From Cyathus striatus (lineage: Eukaryota; Basidiomycota; Agaricomycetes; Agaricales; Nidulariaceae): a stretch of 64,000 nt of DNA. The DNA is taken from the NCBI GenBank assembly GCA_025738555.1, contig JAOVFP010000015.1:3534001-3598000 (forward strand), in the 5' to 3' direction. Both the position numbers and the translations under genes were made by a program. The notes under the pieces were generated by a model. It saw only the letters and a program-made list of their open reading frames with translations. It did not search any database and had not been told where the DNA came from. Shown piece by piece: positions 12,733 to 22,704 of the stretch (the first letter of the stretch is position 1; every line of letters begins with the position of its first letter).

Positions 12733-13051
12733 CGAGGTATATGCGCGCGATACGATGGTATTGGGTGAGTGTTGGTATACGGAGGAACGAACAATGAAAG
12801 CTGGCCAGTGCGTTGAACGTTGACTTGCAAGGAAGCGTTTGCGCGTGACACGCGTTGATTTTATATCCACGTGACTACTAACAAGACGCGTCTCGTTGAG
12901 AATTGCTAGAATCTGAACGTTGCATCTCATTGAGAGCAACGTTGTGTAAAATTTAAAGTGTTAAAGAAGCCTGAAATGGCTTGTTGAAGAGTCCGAAGAT
13001 GTAGCAAGCAGTGAAAATTGTTTCTTACAGTATCATGTACAAATTATGCAT
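12733..13051 (-). promoter_or_regulatory. TOP2 upstream region
   Basis: This region of about 320 bp between the TOP2 ATG and the MITE at 13052 holds no ORF I trust. I recognise no TATA box or other specific site. The TOP2 promoter is expected here. Confidence 0.35.
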
Positions 13052-13427
13052 ACTGTACGAATCCGATCAATTGGGCATACCTTTGAGTGCGTGACAGGCC
13101 CAACCGCAAAATGATTTCGGCACACAAGAAATTGTAGTGTGACACCAGAATTTTCAGCATTTTGGGCACTCAAGCTGGCCAAAAATTTGAATTAGTGCAT
13201 ACATTTAACTTGTAAATGTACAGAACACTGTTGGTTAGCAAGAAATAGTTATTGCAGAAGAAAAATAATTATTATGTTGAAATTTTTTGGGTGCTACGCC
13301 GGCGTCTAAATATGTCACGGTTTAACCTTTCGGCATTTTTATTTGTGATGCGTGACATGGCCCAAATTTCGGCGCGGCAGAATGGGTGCGTGACGCGTGA
13401 CTGCCCAATTGATCAGATTCGTACAGT
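13052..13427. mobile_element. MITE-like element with 26-bp terminal inverted repeats
   Basis: The 26 bases at 13052-13077 (beginning ACTGTACGAATC) recur inverted at 13402-13427 with a single C/T difference. Weaker inverted similarity continues outward for about 10 bp. The interior (about 320 bp) is AT-rich and non-coding. It carries several GTGCGTGAC / GCGTGAC motifs on the inner side of each end, a subterminal pattern also seen in the 4.1-kb transposon at 16280. I could not find a clean target-site duplication, so the outer edges are uncertain. This is most likely a non-autonomous DNA element. Confidence 0.6.
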
Positions 13428-13701
13428 ACTACATAATGCCGTATTTGTCCTATTATTTATCTGAGCCCAGCTTGGTGACCCTGAGTAATCCAACCGCGCC
13501 TGCCCCGGTAAAGGGAAAACCGTCGACACACAAAGTTAACGTGCAAATATGCAGTTTACACTGTATGTAATTACATGGCAGTCTTACAGAGTATGTTTTG
13601 ACGTAACCAAGACGTAACCAAATAAGACAGTAATTACTAATGGTCGGCAGAATAAAAAACATATTACTTAATGGTAATTGTCGCGTCCTATAGTGGAGTG
13701 C

Positions 13702-14531
13702 CTACTTCAGTTTCTCTCGATGTGTGTTAGTCTGTCCATAATAATAACGTTGCCTTCCAATACCCGCAAACCATGCCATTCTACGATCCAGTTATATGTT
13801 AGGCACCAAATTAGATGTTAGCACAACTTACCGAGCAAGGAATAAACCAATGACGATAGTGATATTTCCATGTGTCATGCTGTTCCATTCCAAGGGAGCA
13901 AACTTCAGTTCATCTGGCAAAGCAATAAAAGTTGCGAGAATGCTAATCAATATTAGTTACGATGAGAATAGGTAATGGCACGGGAAGTAACACACTGCGT
14001 TAGCTGTGAAATTTTGTTGATCATCAATAACTATTGACACAAGTATTCACATGCAGTATATTTACTCACATCAGCAATAGCAAGTGCAGTTAAGCTAGCA
14101 CCTATTATTCTCTCCTGAGCTACTGCATTACCAGGCAACGAATTCCTGACGGCGCGAAAAACCAGAGAAGATATCAAGCCAAGGAGTAAATAGCCTTCGG
14201 AATACACGATAGTACATCAATTGCACTTAGACTAGTAAACGACTACCAAGGCTTACAGTTCGAAAGTTGCAAAACTGCCATCTTTTCCCGAGAGTTTAGG
14301 AAGGCAGGAGTAGATATAGAGCTAGTCCCAGGGAGAAGTTCTTGGAAAAACCATAAAGCGCCTGGGTAGATCCAAGCCATTACAGCGGGTGAAATGGTGG
14401 ACACTGTAAAGAACGGCACGCAAAATTCTAACATACATTCATAACATTTGAAAGTTCAACTGACATGGTTCCAGATGCAAGAAAAGTAGCCCATAAAAGC
14501 CAGGCAGCGCTGGAAATCTGCCAATAGTCAT
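13702..14531 (-). CDS. DUF7704 family multi-pass membrane protein (paralogue 1)
   Basis: This is a small integral membrane protein of a fungal family with no known function (178 residues). I assembled six exons: 14465-14531, 14257-14403, 14070-14194, 13996-14003, 13832-13942 and 13702-13780. All are joined at GT-AG sites and total 537 nt in one frame. The 8-nt exon (CTAACGCA) is required to complete AD-LTH-ILA. Key family features are FYGLLFLHLEP at the N-terminus, QLSNCYLLLGLISSLVFR, AVAQERIIGASLTALAIAD, and EWNSMTHGNITIVIGLFLAR. Predicted helices lie in these stretches. The start MTIGRFPALPG precedes the LEP motif directly. A paralogue on the other strand at 34663-35428 has the same length for exons 3, 4 and 5, which strongly supports the model. 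Confidence 0.82.
13996..14003 (-). other. 8-nt microexon of the DUF7704 gene
   Basis: Eight coding bases (CTAACGCA in the sense direction) lie between an acceptor TTTCACAG and a donor GTGTGT. They contribute Leu-Thr and two bases of His. Without them the frame breaks between exons 3 and 5. Confidence 0.8.
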
Positions 14532-14865
14532 TTGAGAGTTGTATTTTGCCGCCTAGTGTAAAATGTAATAAGTAGTTGGTGTGGTGTGACTTGAGAAGCT
14601 GAAAACATATGCGAAACTCGTGTTGTGGGATCCGGAATGCCGGAGTCAAGGAATGTGTGACAAAGGCTAGATGTCTTTGTTCACACGAGAGAGACTTAAG
14701 CAATCGAGCTCGAGCGTTGAATCACTGTTTTGAAAACTAGATTATCTGACCTTGTAACTCTAAAACAAAGGCTTTATATACATAGTAGACTGACAGATAC
14801 AATAGAGAGAAGAGTATAGTAGAAAGGAAATATATAGACTATCTGTCAGGCTAGGAGTGAAACAA
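14532..14865 (-). promoter_or_regulatory. Upstream region of DUF7704 paralogue 1
   Basis: This is 334 bp of non-coding sequence between the start codon and the target duplication of the neighbouring transposon. A short imperfect inverted repeat (TATATACATAGTAGACTGACAG against CTATCTGTCAG..., 14773-14850) is visible. No TATA box is assigned. Confidence 0.35.
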
Positions 14866-14874
14866 GGATAGACT

Positions 14875-15210
14875 CAGACTCCAAACCAGTCACTTTCCGC
14901 GCGTTCAAGTCGGCTAACGCCGTTATATCCGAAGAACTTGAACTTGAACGCGCTACAAGCGACTGGCAAAACTTGTAAGGTCAGTCATGTGGTTTTGTTC
15001 CCATGGGCTCTCACACGGCAGGCATTTTGCTGTCAGGTTCCGTGTTGTCATGTAACCTGAAGTGTAACCTGTCAGGTGTACTGTCAAGTGGCTCATCGTC
15101 TGATAATCAGTGACAAATGCGCGAGGCCGGATAACTGAAATTGAGCTGGACTGAATTATGTAAGACTCATTGACAATGGCTGAAAACAAGTGGTTGCGTG
15201 TTCGATTCAT
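14875..15210 (+). repeat. Left terminal inverted repeat of the long-TIR element
   Basis: This arm of about 336 bp pairs with 15885-16228. It includes a shorter internal palindrome around GCGTTCAAG...CTTGAACGC (14917-14955). Confidence 0.88.
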
Positions 15211-15431
15211 GTGCAGTGTAAAATTCCACTTGACGAAAAGTGTGGGACTTGATACGTTTTGGCAGTTTACCAGAGATTATTTAATATTTTATCATTATGC
15301 TATTGTTTAAATGCCTGTATAAAATAACTACAGAACAACAGCAGCAAAAAGTTAAGAGTTTTTCATTATGGTCTAAGCTTTCATGCATCAGTTGAGAACG
15401 AATATCCTCAAATAAAAGCATGTTCCAAATT

Positions 15432-15511
15432 TACGCCTAGTAGGACTTGAACTAGTGACCTTCTGCTATTCAAAACAAAACTTTCGACGACAACGATAAC
15501 TACCAATAGTG
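15432..15511 (-). other. Degenerate tRNA-like sequence inside the long-TIR element
   Basis: On the minus strand, TTGGTAGTTATCGTTGTCG resembles a tRNA D-arm/A box, and AGGTCACTAGTTCAAGTCC a variable loop, T-arm and B box. The T-stem pairs poorly and the acceptor stem is not convincing. I take it as a decayed tRNA-derived piece, not a working gene. Confidence 0.25.
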
Positions 15512-15884
15512 CATAAACCTTTATTATAGTTATCACCCAGCTATTACTTATTCTGCCATTGAACTCCCACTCACCTGCGTGTTTTGTATTCTGCTACTTA
15601 CCTGCAAATGTAAACATGGAATCTCTTCCAGACAGCGATAATTGTTTAGCTAGTAACATTTAATACCGATCATACCTTCTGTAAAATGTTGGTTATTATT
15701 AAAATAACAGCTGAGAGGTTTAGAATCAATACACATTTATTATGTTGTCATAAATCATAGCCTATTGGATAAATTATAATTTAATGGAATCTGTTTTCAC
15801 TCACATATTCAATGTACTCTAATGTTATTATATACAGATATTAAAAGATAAAAACAGCTTTGACTTTATAACTTTACATGGAGG

Positions 15885-16228
15885 ATGAATTGAACATGCG
15901 ACCGCTTGTTTTCAGCCATTGTCAATGAGTCTTACATAATTCAGTCCAGCTCAATTTCAGTTATCCGGCCTCGCGCATTTGTCACTGATTATCAGATGAT
16001 GAGCCACTTGACAGTATACCTGACAGGTTACACTTCAAAGCTTCAGGTTACATGACAGCACGGAACCTGACAGCAAAATGCCCGCCGTGTGAGAGCCCAT
16101 GGGAACAAAACCACGTGACCGACCTTACAAGTTTTGCCAGTCGCTTGTAGTGCGTTCAAGTTCAAGTTCTTCGGATATAACGGCGTTAGCCAACTTGAAC
16201 GCGCGGAAAGCGACTGGTTTGGAGTCTG
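15885..16228 (-). repeat. Right terminal inverted repeat of the long-TIR element
   Basis: This is the inverted partner of 14875-15210. Many of the arm differences are C/T or G/A changes at CpG positions. Confidence 0.88.
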
Positions 16229-17043
16229 GGATAGACTAAGATTATCTAATGAATCATTGAATGGCTGTAAGTATATAGTGGGGGTCACCAATCACGCATG
16301 TCACACTAGCGTGACAGCCATCACACGCCCTTTTCCATTGTCCCAGTCGAATATCTCGGGCTACAAACCTCTAATTACCTTCAAATAACTTGCATCGTAT
16401 ACAGTTGAATAGTATCGTTAATATTACCGAATGTATATTTGTGTATTTGGTTATATCATAATAAAATCACGAGTTAATGCAAACTCTCTGCCAAAATAGG
16501 CATCAAATCAGTATTTCTGTCCCCAGCTCTCAGAATCATAATATTCCAACTTTCTTCAATACTAAATATTGTACAGTAAAGGTAATAGAACAATGTTGTT
16601 GAGCTAGAAAATTGAAAAACAATCTCTGACCATGATATCTGGTATATCATATGTCATTATTTTGGGGTAACAATCACAAATTAAAAATTCGGGCTCAACA
16701 GTTTTATTCTCCTAATGAATCTGATCATATTTCGTCACTAACACGAGTTGTGAAATTGAGTTCTCGTTGCGCGGCCGCGGTTTCAAGTTTTGCTCTGCCA
16801 AAAGCGTGGGAAATCAGCCAATGCACTTCAGCTGTGGCGCACACATGGCTTCCGGGTGTTCATTTATTAATCCTTTATCGACTACACACCTCTAGCTCAA
16901 ACCACCACCTCAATAAGTGATTCTAAACACACCAACTATTGATTCAAAGCCATTTCTTCAATATAATCTTCATTATTGAGCAAGTATTTATGCATATCAC
17001 TGAATTTATTACTTATTTTAGCAAATTACAGGACATAGTAAAA

Positions 17044-20040
17044 ATGGCAAAAACAAAAGCAACATTTGCTCGTATAGAAAGGCTTCAAAACTCTAAGAAG
17101 ATTTATAAACCTGATGAGCCCAGCCAGAATCTGGAACTGGAGTCACAAGAACAAGAATTAGTGAATATCAAGAACTTGCTAGCTGTTGCTCAGGGCCAAA
17201 TTGTTACTCTTGAGTCTAGACTTAAAGAACAAATTAAAATATGCAATAGGAAGGATAAAACTATTGAAGAACTGAAAATGGCTAAAGACTTTCAAGCAAA
17301 TAAAGCATCTGAATTGTACAAAAGCCTTAGAAATGAAAGGCATACAAAACAAAGGCTTATTACCACAAGAGAAAAGTTGAAAGATAATCTTAAAATCTCA
17401 GAGCTTGCAGAAAAAAAATTGAAAGCTGATATAAAAGTGCTGGTAGCTCGGATTTCTGCAACCATGGATTCAATGATGGTGTTAGAAAATGATAAAAAGA
17501 AATTAGAACAAGAACTGGCAAAATCTCTTAATGCATTTGAACAAAATGTGTTATTACTCAAGAATAAACTCAATGCTGAAAAACAAACACAGGAATTAAT
17601 ATCACAATTAAAGACACAAAATAAAGCTCAAGAAATTGCACTTAGGAAGAAATTAACTCATTCACTGTTATATAAAGGGGTGTATACAGAAGATACCTGC
17701 CATTTAATATGTGTACTTGTTAAAGCAGGCTGTAAAAGAGGACATATAGGTGACATTATAAAAGAGGTCTTCAAAACTGCAGGTATTGAAGTAGTTGGAG
17801 ATGTTAGTGAATCCACAGTATCAAGAATAATTGCAGAAGGATTTCATGCTGCACAAATTCAGCTGGGTTATGAGCTACTACAAACCCAAGGTAAGCACTT
17901 TTGATCCTAAATTCATATAATTACAATATAGTTATGTATGTGTACAGGCTTTACTATTCCAGCTGATTCAACTGGACATAAGAGTATTAACTATAATTCA
18001 AGACATCTTAACTACAAAGTTGAAGATTACAACAGTGAAAGCTCTGAAAAAACAAATATTGCAACATGGTCTGTTGGAATTAGACCATCATTGAATGGTT
18101 CCAGCTCAGAGGCTATTAAGGACTGGGAAATAATTCTTGATAGTCTTGCACTTGCCTACAATGATAGTCCACTTGGAGAACAAACTGGAGAGCTTCTGGT
18201 ACTTATTAATCTCTATCGCAAGCTTGTAGGTATGCACAGTGATCACTGTGCAAAAGAGAAAAGAGATGCAGAGATATTTAAACAGAAAAAAAGTGATGCA
18301 GTTGATAAAACATTGGGAACTAAAGCAATGGAGGACATTTCAAATATTGAACTTGAACCTGAATATTTAAAAGCACACAAGAAAATGATAAAATCTGCAG
18401 GTGGAATAACAAAATGGAACAGCTTAGATAACAGTGAAAGAAATGATTTAGAAGCTATAATGATGGAGGAACTTACAAAGTCTCTTGGAAGAGATTTATA
18501 TGAAAAATTACCAGATCATGAAAAATCTATAATGAAGTTATTCATCTGGGCAGGATGTGGCTGCCATAAGGATCTGAATACTGTTCATGGTGGTTATACT
18601 CATGCTTCATCATACTGGAAAGATAATAATGTTCAACCCCCCGTATTACTACCAAACCGAGTAAATGATTCAGTCATTCAAGATATACAATTTGATAATC
18701 AAAATCTAACAAAACCACAGAAGGATGCAATTTCAACTACTGTAGGAGGAGCTATAAAAGCAGCTGCACTTGCTGGAGCTATTTTCAACAATAAAGATGA
18801 TAAAAAAGGTTATCATAAGAAATTCAGTTGGTGGTGGAATGAAAATGTGAAGCCTGGAAGTTTTACATTTCCAGACACATCCAATAATCGATTTGGATCA
18901 TATTGTGAAGCTGCAGCAGTTCTCATTATCCATTTGGAAAAATTTATTGAGTTCCTTGAGTTTTCATGTGACAATAAAAATAACATGCGTTTCAGTCATA
19001 TGGAGTATAATTTGCATAAGGCCCTTCAGTGTTCTGCCACCAAAACAGAGCTTGCAGCATTAGCAATCTATGGACAAGCAGTCAGCCAGCCATATGTTCA
19101 AGCTGTACGAGCTGCTGCAGCTAATAAGGAGAATATGCTTAATCTTGGTCCACTTCATAAAGATGTCTCTCATTTCATTAATAGACTCATTGAGGATCCT
19201 GAGTTTGTTATTGGTGATAATGCAACATATGAAACAGGAGCATTTGATAAAAAACCATGGAAATCTCCTGATGCTATAAATGCTATCTTAAAAATAAAAT
19301 CAGAGTTACCTCATCTATGTCCATATTTAGTTGAATTTCTGAAAGGTGCATTAAAAACATGGAACCGATTTATATCAGAATTTGCACCAGGAGGGCTAAT
19401 TGATGAAGCAAGTGAAGAAGAGAGAGATCTGGCATGGCTATCACCCACAAATGATGTGAATGAGGGGGCACTGGGTGCATTTAGAGTTCTTATGCGCCAG
19501 CAACCATGATTAACTCTGCTTCAATACAATGCACAAGCCATGTACCATCACAATGATACACATGCATTTATGATGAAATACTTTAAGGAGAAAGACTACA
19601 AACATATAAGAAAGAAAGCTCAAAAAACATCTGGAGAGGAGAGAAAATTGGAACAAGCTATTATACAGTATTCTGAAAAGAAAAAAGAAGAAAATATAAG
19701 AAAGAAGATAGAAAAAGATATAAATAATGCTAAGGAGGCTGAAAGAGTTGCCTCTCTTAAACCTATTTTGGATAAAAATAAAATAATGAAGATGAAGAAA
19801 GATGATCTAAAGGATCAAGTGAGAAAGTACAGGAGTTTGAAGGGTAAACATGCACTTGCAGTAAAATTAAGTGCAAATTTGCCTGAACTGAGAGTTGCCC
19901 TTCAAGCAGATATTGACCTTTATACATCAGGAGATTGGAAAATCACTATAAACAACACAAATAGTGACCAAGACTCTGGGGAAGAGTTTGATAAGTTGTT
20001 TGATGAGGATAACAATAGTGAATGGGATGATGAGCAATGA
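17044..20040 (+). pseudogene. Transposase-like protein gene, spliced, interrupted by one in-frame stop
   Basis: Exon 1 (17044-17890) begins MAKTKATFARIERLQ and codes a long coiled coil (about residues 25-200). GVYTEDTCHLICVLVKAG and DVSESTVSRIIAEGFHAAQ then resemble a helix-turn-helix region. A 57-bp intron (17891-17947, GTAAGC...TACAG) leads to exon 2. Exon 2 has a possible first catalytic Asp in FTIPADSTGHKSINYNSRH, a conserved GMHSDHCAKEKRDAE, the CxxH motif in LFIWAGCGCHKDLNT, AGAIFNNKDDKKG, and a possible catalytic Glu in TNDVNEGALGAFR. The frame is open except for TGA at 19507-19509, right after MRQQP. The same frame continues LTLLQYNAQAMYHHNDTHAF to the true end at 20038-20040, with an acidic tail. 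I recognise this as a family that recurs in Agaricomycete genomes as hypothetical proteins. Its role as a transposase is inferred from the TIRs, target duplication and motifs. Confidence 0.8.
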
Positions 20041-20340
20041 GCAGCATATTTCCTAATTAATTTATATGTTGTACCTATAATACATATTTGTATGCATTCT
20101 TTAGATGTAATATAGTTTTATAGCACAAAAAAAATGATGAAAAACAATCAAGATTTGGGTTTGCTGTGTCAATTTCTTAGTGAATGGGATGATGAGCAAT
20201 GAGCAGCATATTTCCTAATTAATTTATATGTTGTACCTATAATACATAGTTGTATGCATTCTTTAGATGTAATATAGTATTATAGCACAAAAAAAATGAT
20301 GAAAAACAATCAAGATTTGGGTTTGCTGTGTCAATTTCTA
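20018..20340 (+). repeat. 162-bp tandem duplication at the 3' end of the transposon
   Basis: The unit at 20018-20179 (end of the transposase ORF plus 3' flank) is repeated at 20180-20340 with only a few changes (e.g. CATATTTG against CATAGTTG). The second copy repeats the last codons and stop of the ORF. It is a recent duplication. Confidence 0.92.
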
Positions 20341-20462
20341 CTTGGGACAAGATTTAGAACGCTTTGTGTCACACTGTGTGACGTCACGCTCCGCGCCATA
20401 TAGGGATTGGTGACCCCCATATATAGTGTGCACGTGACGGAAAGAGTCCAGAGTGTTACAGA

Positions 20463-22533
20463 ATGCGACCCGGAGTCCGGACCGTGCTTTGCGACCTCCA
20501 GACACTCATGCCACAATACGATATTCCATTCAACATCAACAGCTCTCTCGGACTCGAAGTCGATAGCTCGCTGCATCATGGGATAGAAAGTCCTGGTTCT
20601 TCTGTATTTGATCTTCCAACATACACCAGCGATGTGAGAGTGCGCGATACTTCCAAAGTATCCCCTTTGTACTGGGAAGAAAATACGATCCTCGATAAAC
20701 TACGGAGTGCTAGTGATGCCTCCTTCATTATAATCTCCGGTGGAACAGGTGGAAATGCAATCTGCTCCGCTTTCGAAAATGCATGTTATGTACTGCCTGT
20801 GTCTGACGACGGCGGCTCGTCAAGTGAAATAATACGTGTTCTTGGTGGACCATCTGTTGGTACGCAACAAGAAACTATTCTCAACATCCTGACATCCTCA
20901 ATAACGCCTGATAGGCGATATTAGGTCCAGGCTTGTTCGACTCATTCCACCTTCTCCGCCGTCTTCTCCTTTGGATGTCATACGAAAGCTCCTCGCATAT
21001 CGACTTCCCGCCGACTGCTCCGAAAGGCAAGCCAGAGATGAGTGGAGAGATATCGTCGAAGGAAGAAGTAGCCTATGGGGTGGAGTGCCGAATGATAGGA
21101 AGGAAACCATCCGTGGTTTGTATCATCGCATATCCCTTCACGCATCCTTTATCTCAGAAACAAACGTACAGGATTCTTGGTTTACTTCGAGAGCGAACTC
21201 TTAAAACGGGCACATAAGAACTTCGATTTTCGCAATGGCAGGTGCGGTCTATCTGATATCTGATATTTCTTGTTATTTAAGTTCTTCAGTATCGGCAATT
21301 ATTTCTTAGCTGCAGCGCATGGCTTCTTTCGCTCGTTACCGTCAGCTATTTTTCTTTTTTCATCAATAACGAATAGCCAAGTATCAACTCCATTATCTGC
21401 TTCATTGAGGTATATAATCAACGCTTCCTTATATAGGCCAACATATTACCGGTTATCGTAACCAGTCATACTGTTACCATCGCCGCTGAGCTGGTGCGTC
21501 TCATATGTTAGCGATCTTGAAAAGATGTACTTAGTTGACATCGCAGGAAAGCGGCGAAAGGCTTGTAGGACAATGTGAAATATCACACCCAGTCGCACGC
21601 ACTACAAACCCTATCGATATAATGATTTCGCAAGAGCCAACGTCCCCGACTGAAGGATTGGATGGCTTCCTTTCTTTAGGACAGAACTATATGTTTGAGC
21701 ACTCTTCGAAGGATGAGTATGAATCTCTCTCTTCCAGAATTAACAGTGCGTAATTTTTCTAGACCAATGAACTATGTTGGAACTGTTTTTAGGATTATTT
21801 TATATTAATGCATATGGCATGGAAATACGTCCAGCCCCTAATCCTGAATATCTGTCGAACCTTTCTTCTCGAGATGTGCTCGTATACTGCTGTGGTTCAC
21901 TCTGGACAAGGCAAGTGGGATTTATAATTTGTTGATACACTTACCAATAAAATCCACTTTCCTAGCATTATCCCCTGCTTATCTCTTCGTGGTGTGGCCG
22001 GGGCGATTGCATCATCACCTCGACTTCGGGCAAAAATTCTATTATGTACGTCTGTATCCCATGAACGGAAAAGTTTGTATGTTCATAACTATTTAGTGAA
22101 CAGTCATAACGATAGAGAGACGGAAGGGTACACTGCTCTTGATTACATTCGGTATTTGTTTTTCTAGTCATCCTGATTTCTCCTCCCTCATGTCATAATG
22201 AAGCACAATATCAAGAACGTTAAATTCTAACTACCACAATCCGACACATGGATTGGGGAATGCAAATACTCTGTACCCTGCTTCAGCATTTATCACGGAC
22301 GTAGTATACTTGAAAGGTGCGCAGGTTCAAGTAGAAGTGGCTCAGATCACGGTTTGTGGTTTTTAATTTCGAGTAATCGGGTTGATGTCGATCTTTTTTT
22401 ATAGGCACTAGGTATCAGATGTACGGAAATGGAAGGAAAGAGTGCTGATGGAGGAGCACGATATGACGCTGTCTCAGTAAGAGAAACCGTGAACCGCATA
22501 CTCGCAACAAAAGGAACTTCCGAAGGGCGTTAG
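20463..22533 (+). CDS. CofD/YvcK-like (UPF0052) family protein
   Basis: The fold is that of 2-phospho-L-lactate transferase CofD and the bacterial YvcK/GlmR proteins, which bind nucleotide-type ligands. The function in fungi is unknown. Signature motifs are FIIISGGTGGNAICSAFENA, LPVSDDGGSSSEIIRVLGG and, after an intron starting near 20860, DIRSRLVRLIPP. Then come GNYFLAAAHGFFRSLPSAIF (from about 21290), LVYCCGSLWTSIIPCLSLRG (about 21880-21990), NPTHGLGNANTLYPASAFIT (about 22240) and the end TVNRILATKGTSEGR with TAG at 22531-22533. About seven short introns are needed. The start at 20463 (MRPGVRTV) is the first ATG. A second in-frame ATG at 20508 (MPQYDIPFN) is possible. The transposon's target duplication ends only 36-37 bp upstream, so the native promoter has been displaced by about 4.1 kb. 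Convergent with lipoyl synthase. Confidence 0.85.
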
Positions 22534-22704
22534 GTATTTTTGATTTTTGATTTATCCCGTGTTTCGCAGTCGCATAGATGACAATTGTTAAAGAAAAGAT
22601 GCGTTCCCTATATATTAGACAATTCTATGTTATCTACATAGATGAAAGTAAATTAATCCGCGTTGAGTCTTGACATACACAAATTACATATGATAATTAA
22701 CGAG

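Larger units (their letters stand above)
14875..16228. mobile_element. Non-autonomous long-TIR DNA element with 9-bp target duplication (MULE-like)
   Basis: The left arm, 14875-15210, is an inverted copy of the right arm, 15885-16228. Each arm is about 340 bp and differs mostly by transitions. Ends read CAGACTCC...GGAGTCTG. The 9-bp sequence GGATAGACT flanks the element directly at 14866-14874 and 16229-16237. Very long TIRs with a 9-bp duplication are the hallmark of Mutator-like elements. The interior (15211-15884) is AT-rich and has no ORF of note, so the element cannot move by itself. A tRNA-like stretch lies inside at 15432-15511. An element at 57835-58079 has nearly the same termini and also a 9-bp duplication. 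Confidence 0.85.
16280..20419 (+). mobile_element. 4.1-kb DNA transposon with short TIRs and a 7-8 bp target duplication
   Basis: The element starts GGGGGTCACCAATC at 16280 and ends with the inverted GATTGGTGACCCCC, last C at 20418, followed by one A. The sequence TATATAGT is present directly on both sides (16272-16279 and 20420-20427). This reads as an 8-bp duplication, or 7 bp if the TIR is taken as TGGGGG...CCCCCA. Subterminal GCGTGAC / GTGTCACAC motifs occur at both ends. It encodes a transposase-like protein on the plus strand and is clearly more AT-rich than the host genes around it. An 8-bp duplication and the CxxH-bearing protein suggest a hAT/KDZ-type DDE transposon. I cannot assign a named superfamily with certainty. 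Confidence 0.85.

Noticed and set aside
16939..17043. Earlier in-frame ATG for the transposase at 16939
   Set aside because: The extra 35 residues are hydrophobic and AT-driven. MAKTKATFARIERLQ at 17044 starts the charged coiled-coil protein typical of the family.
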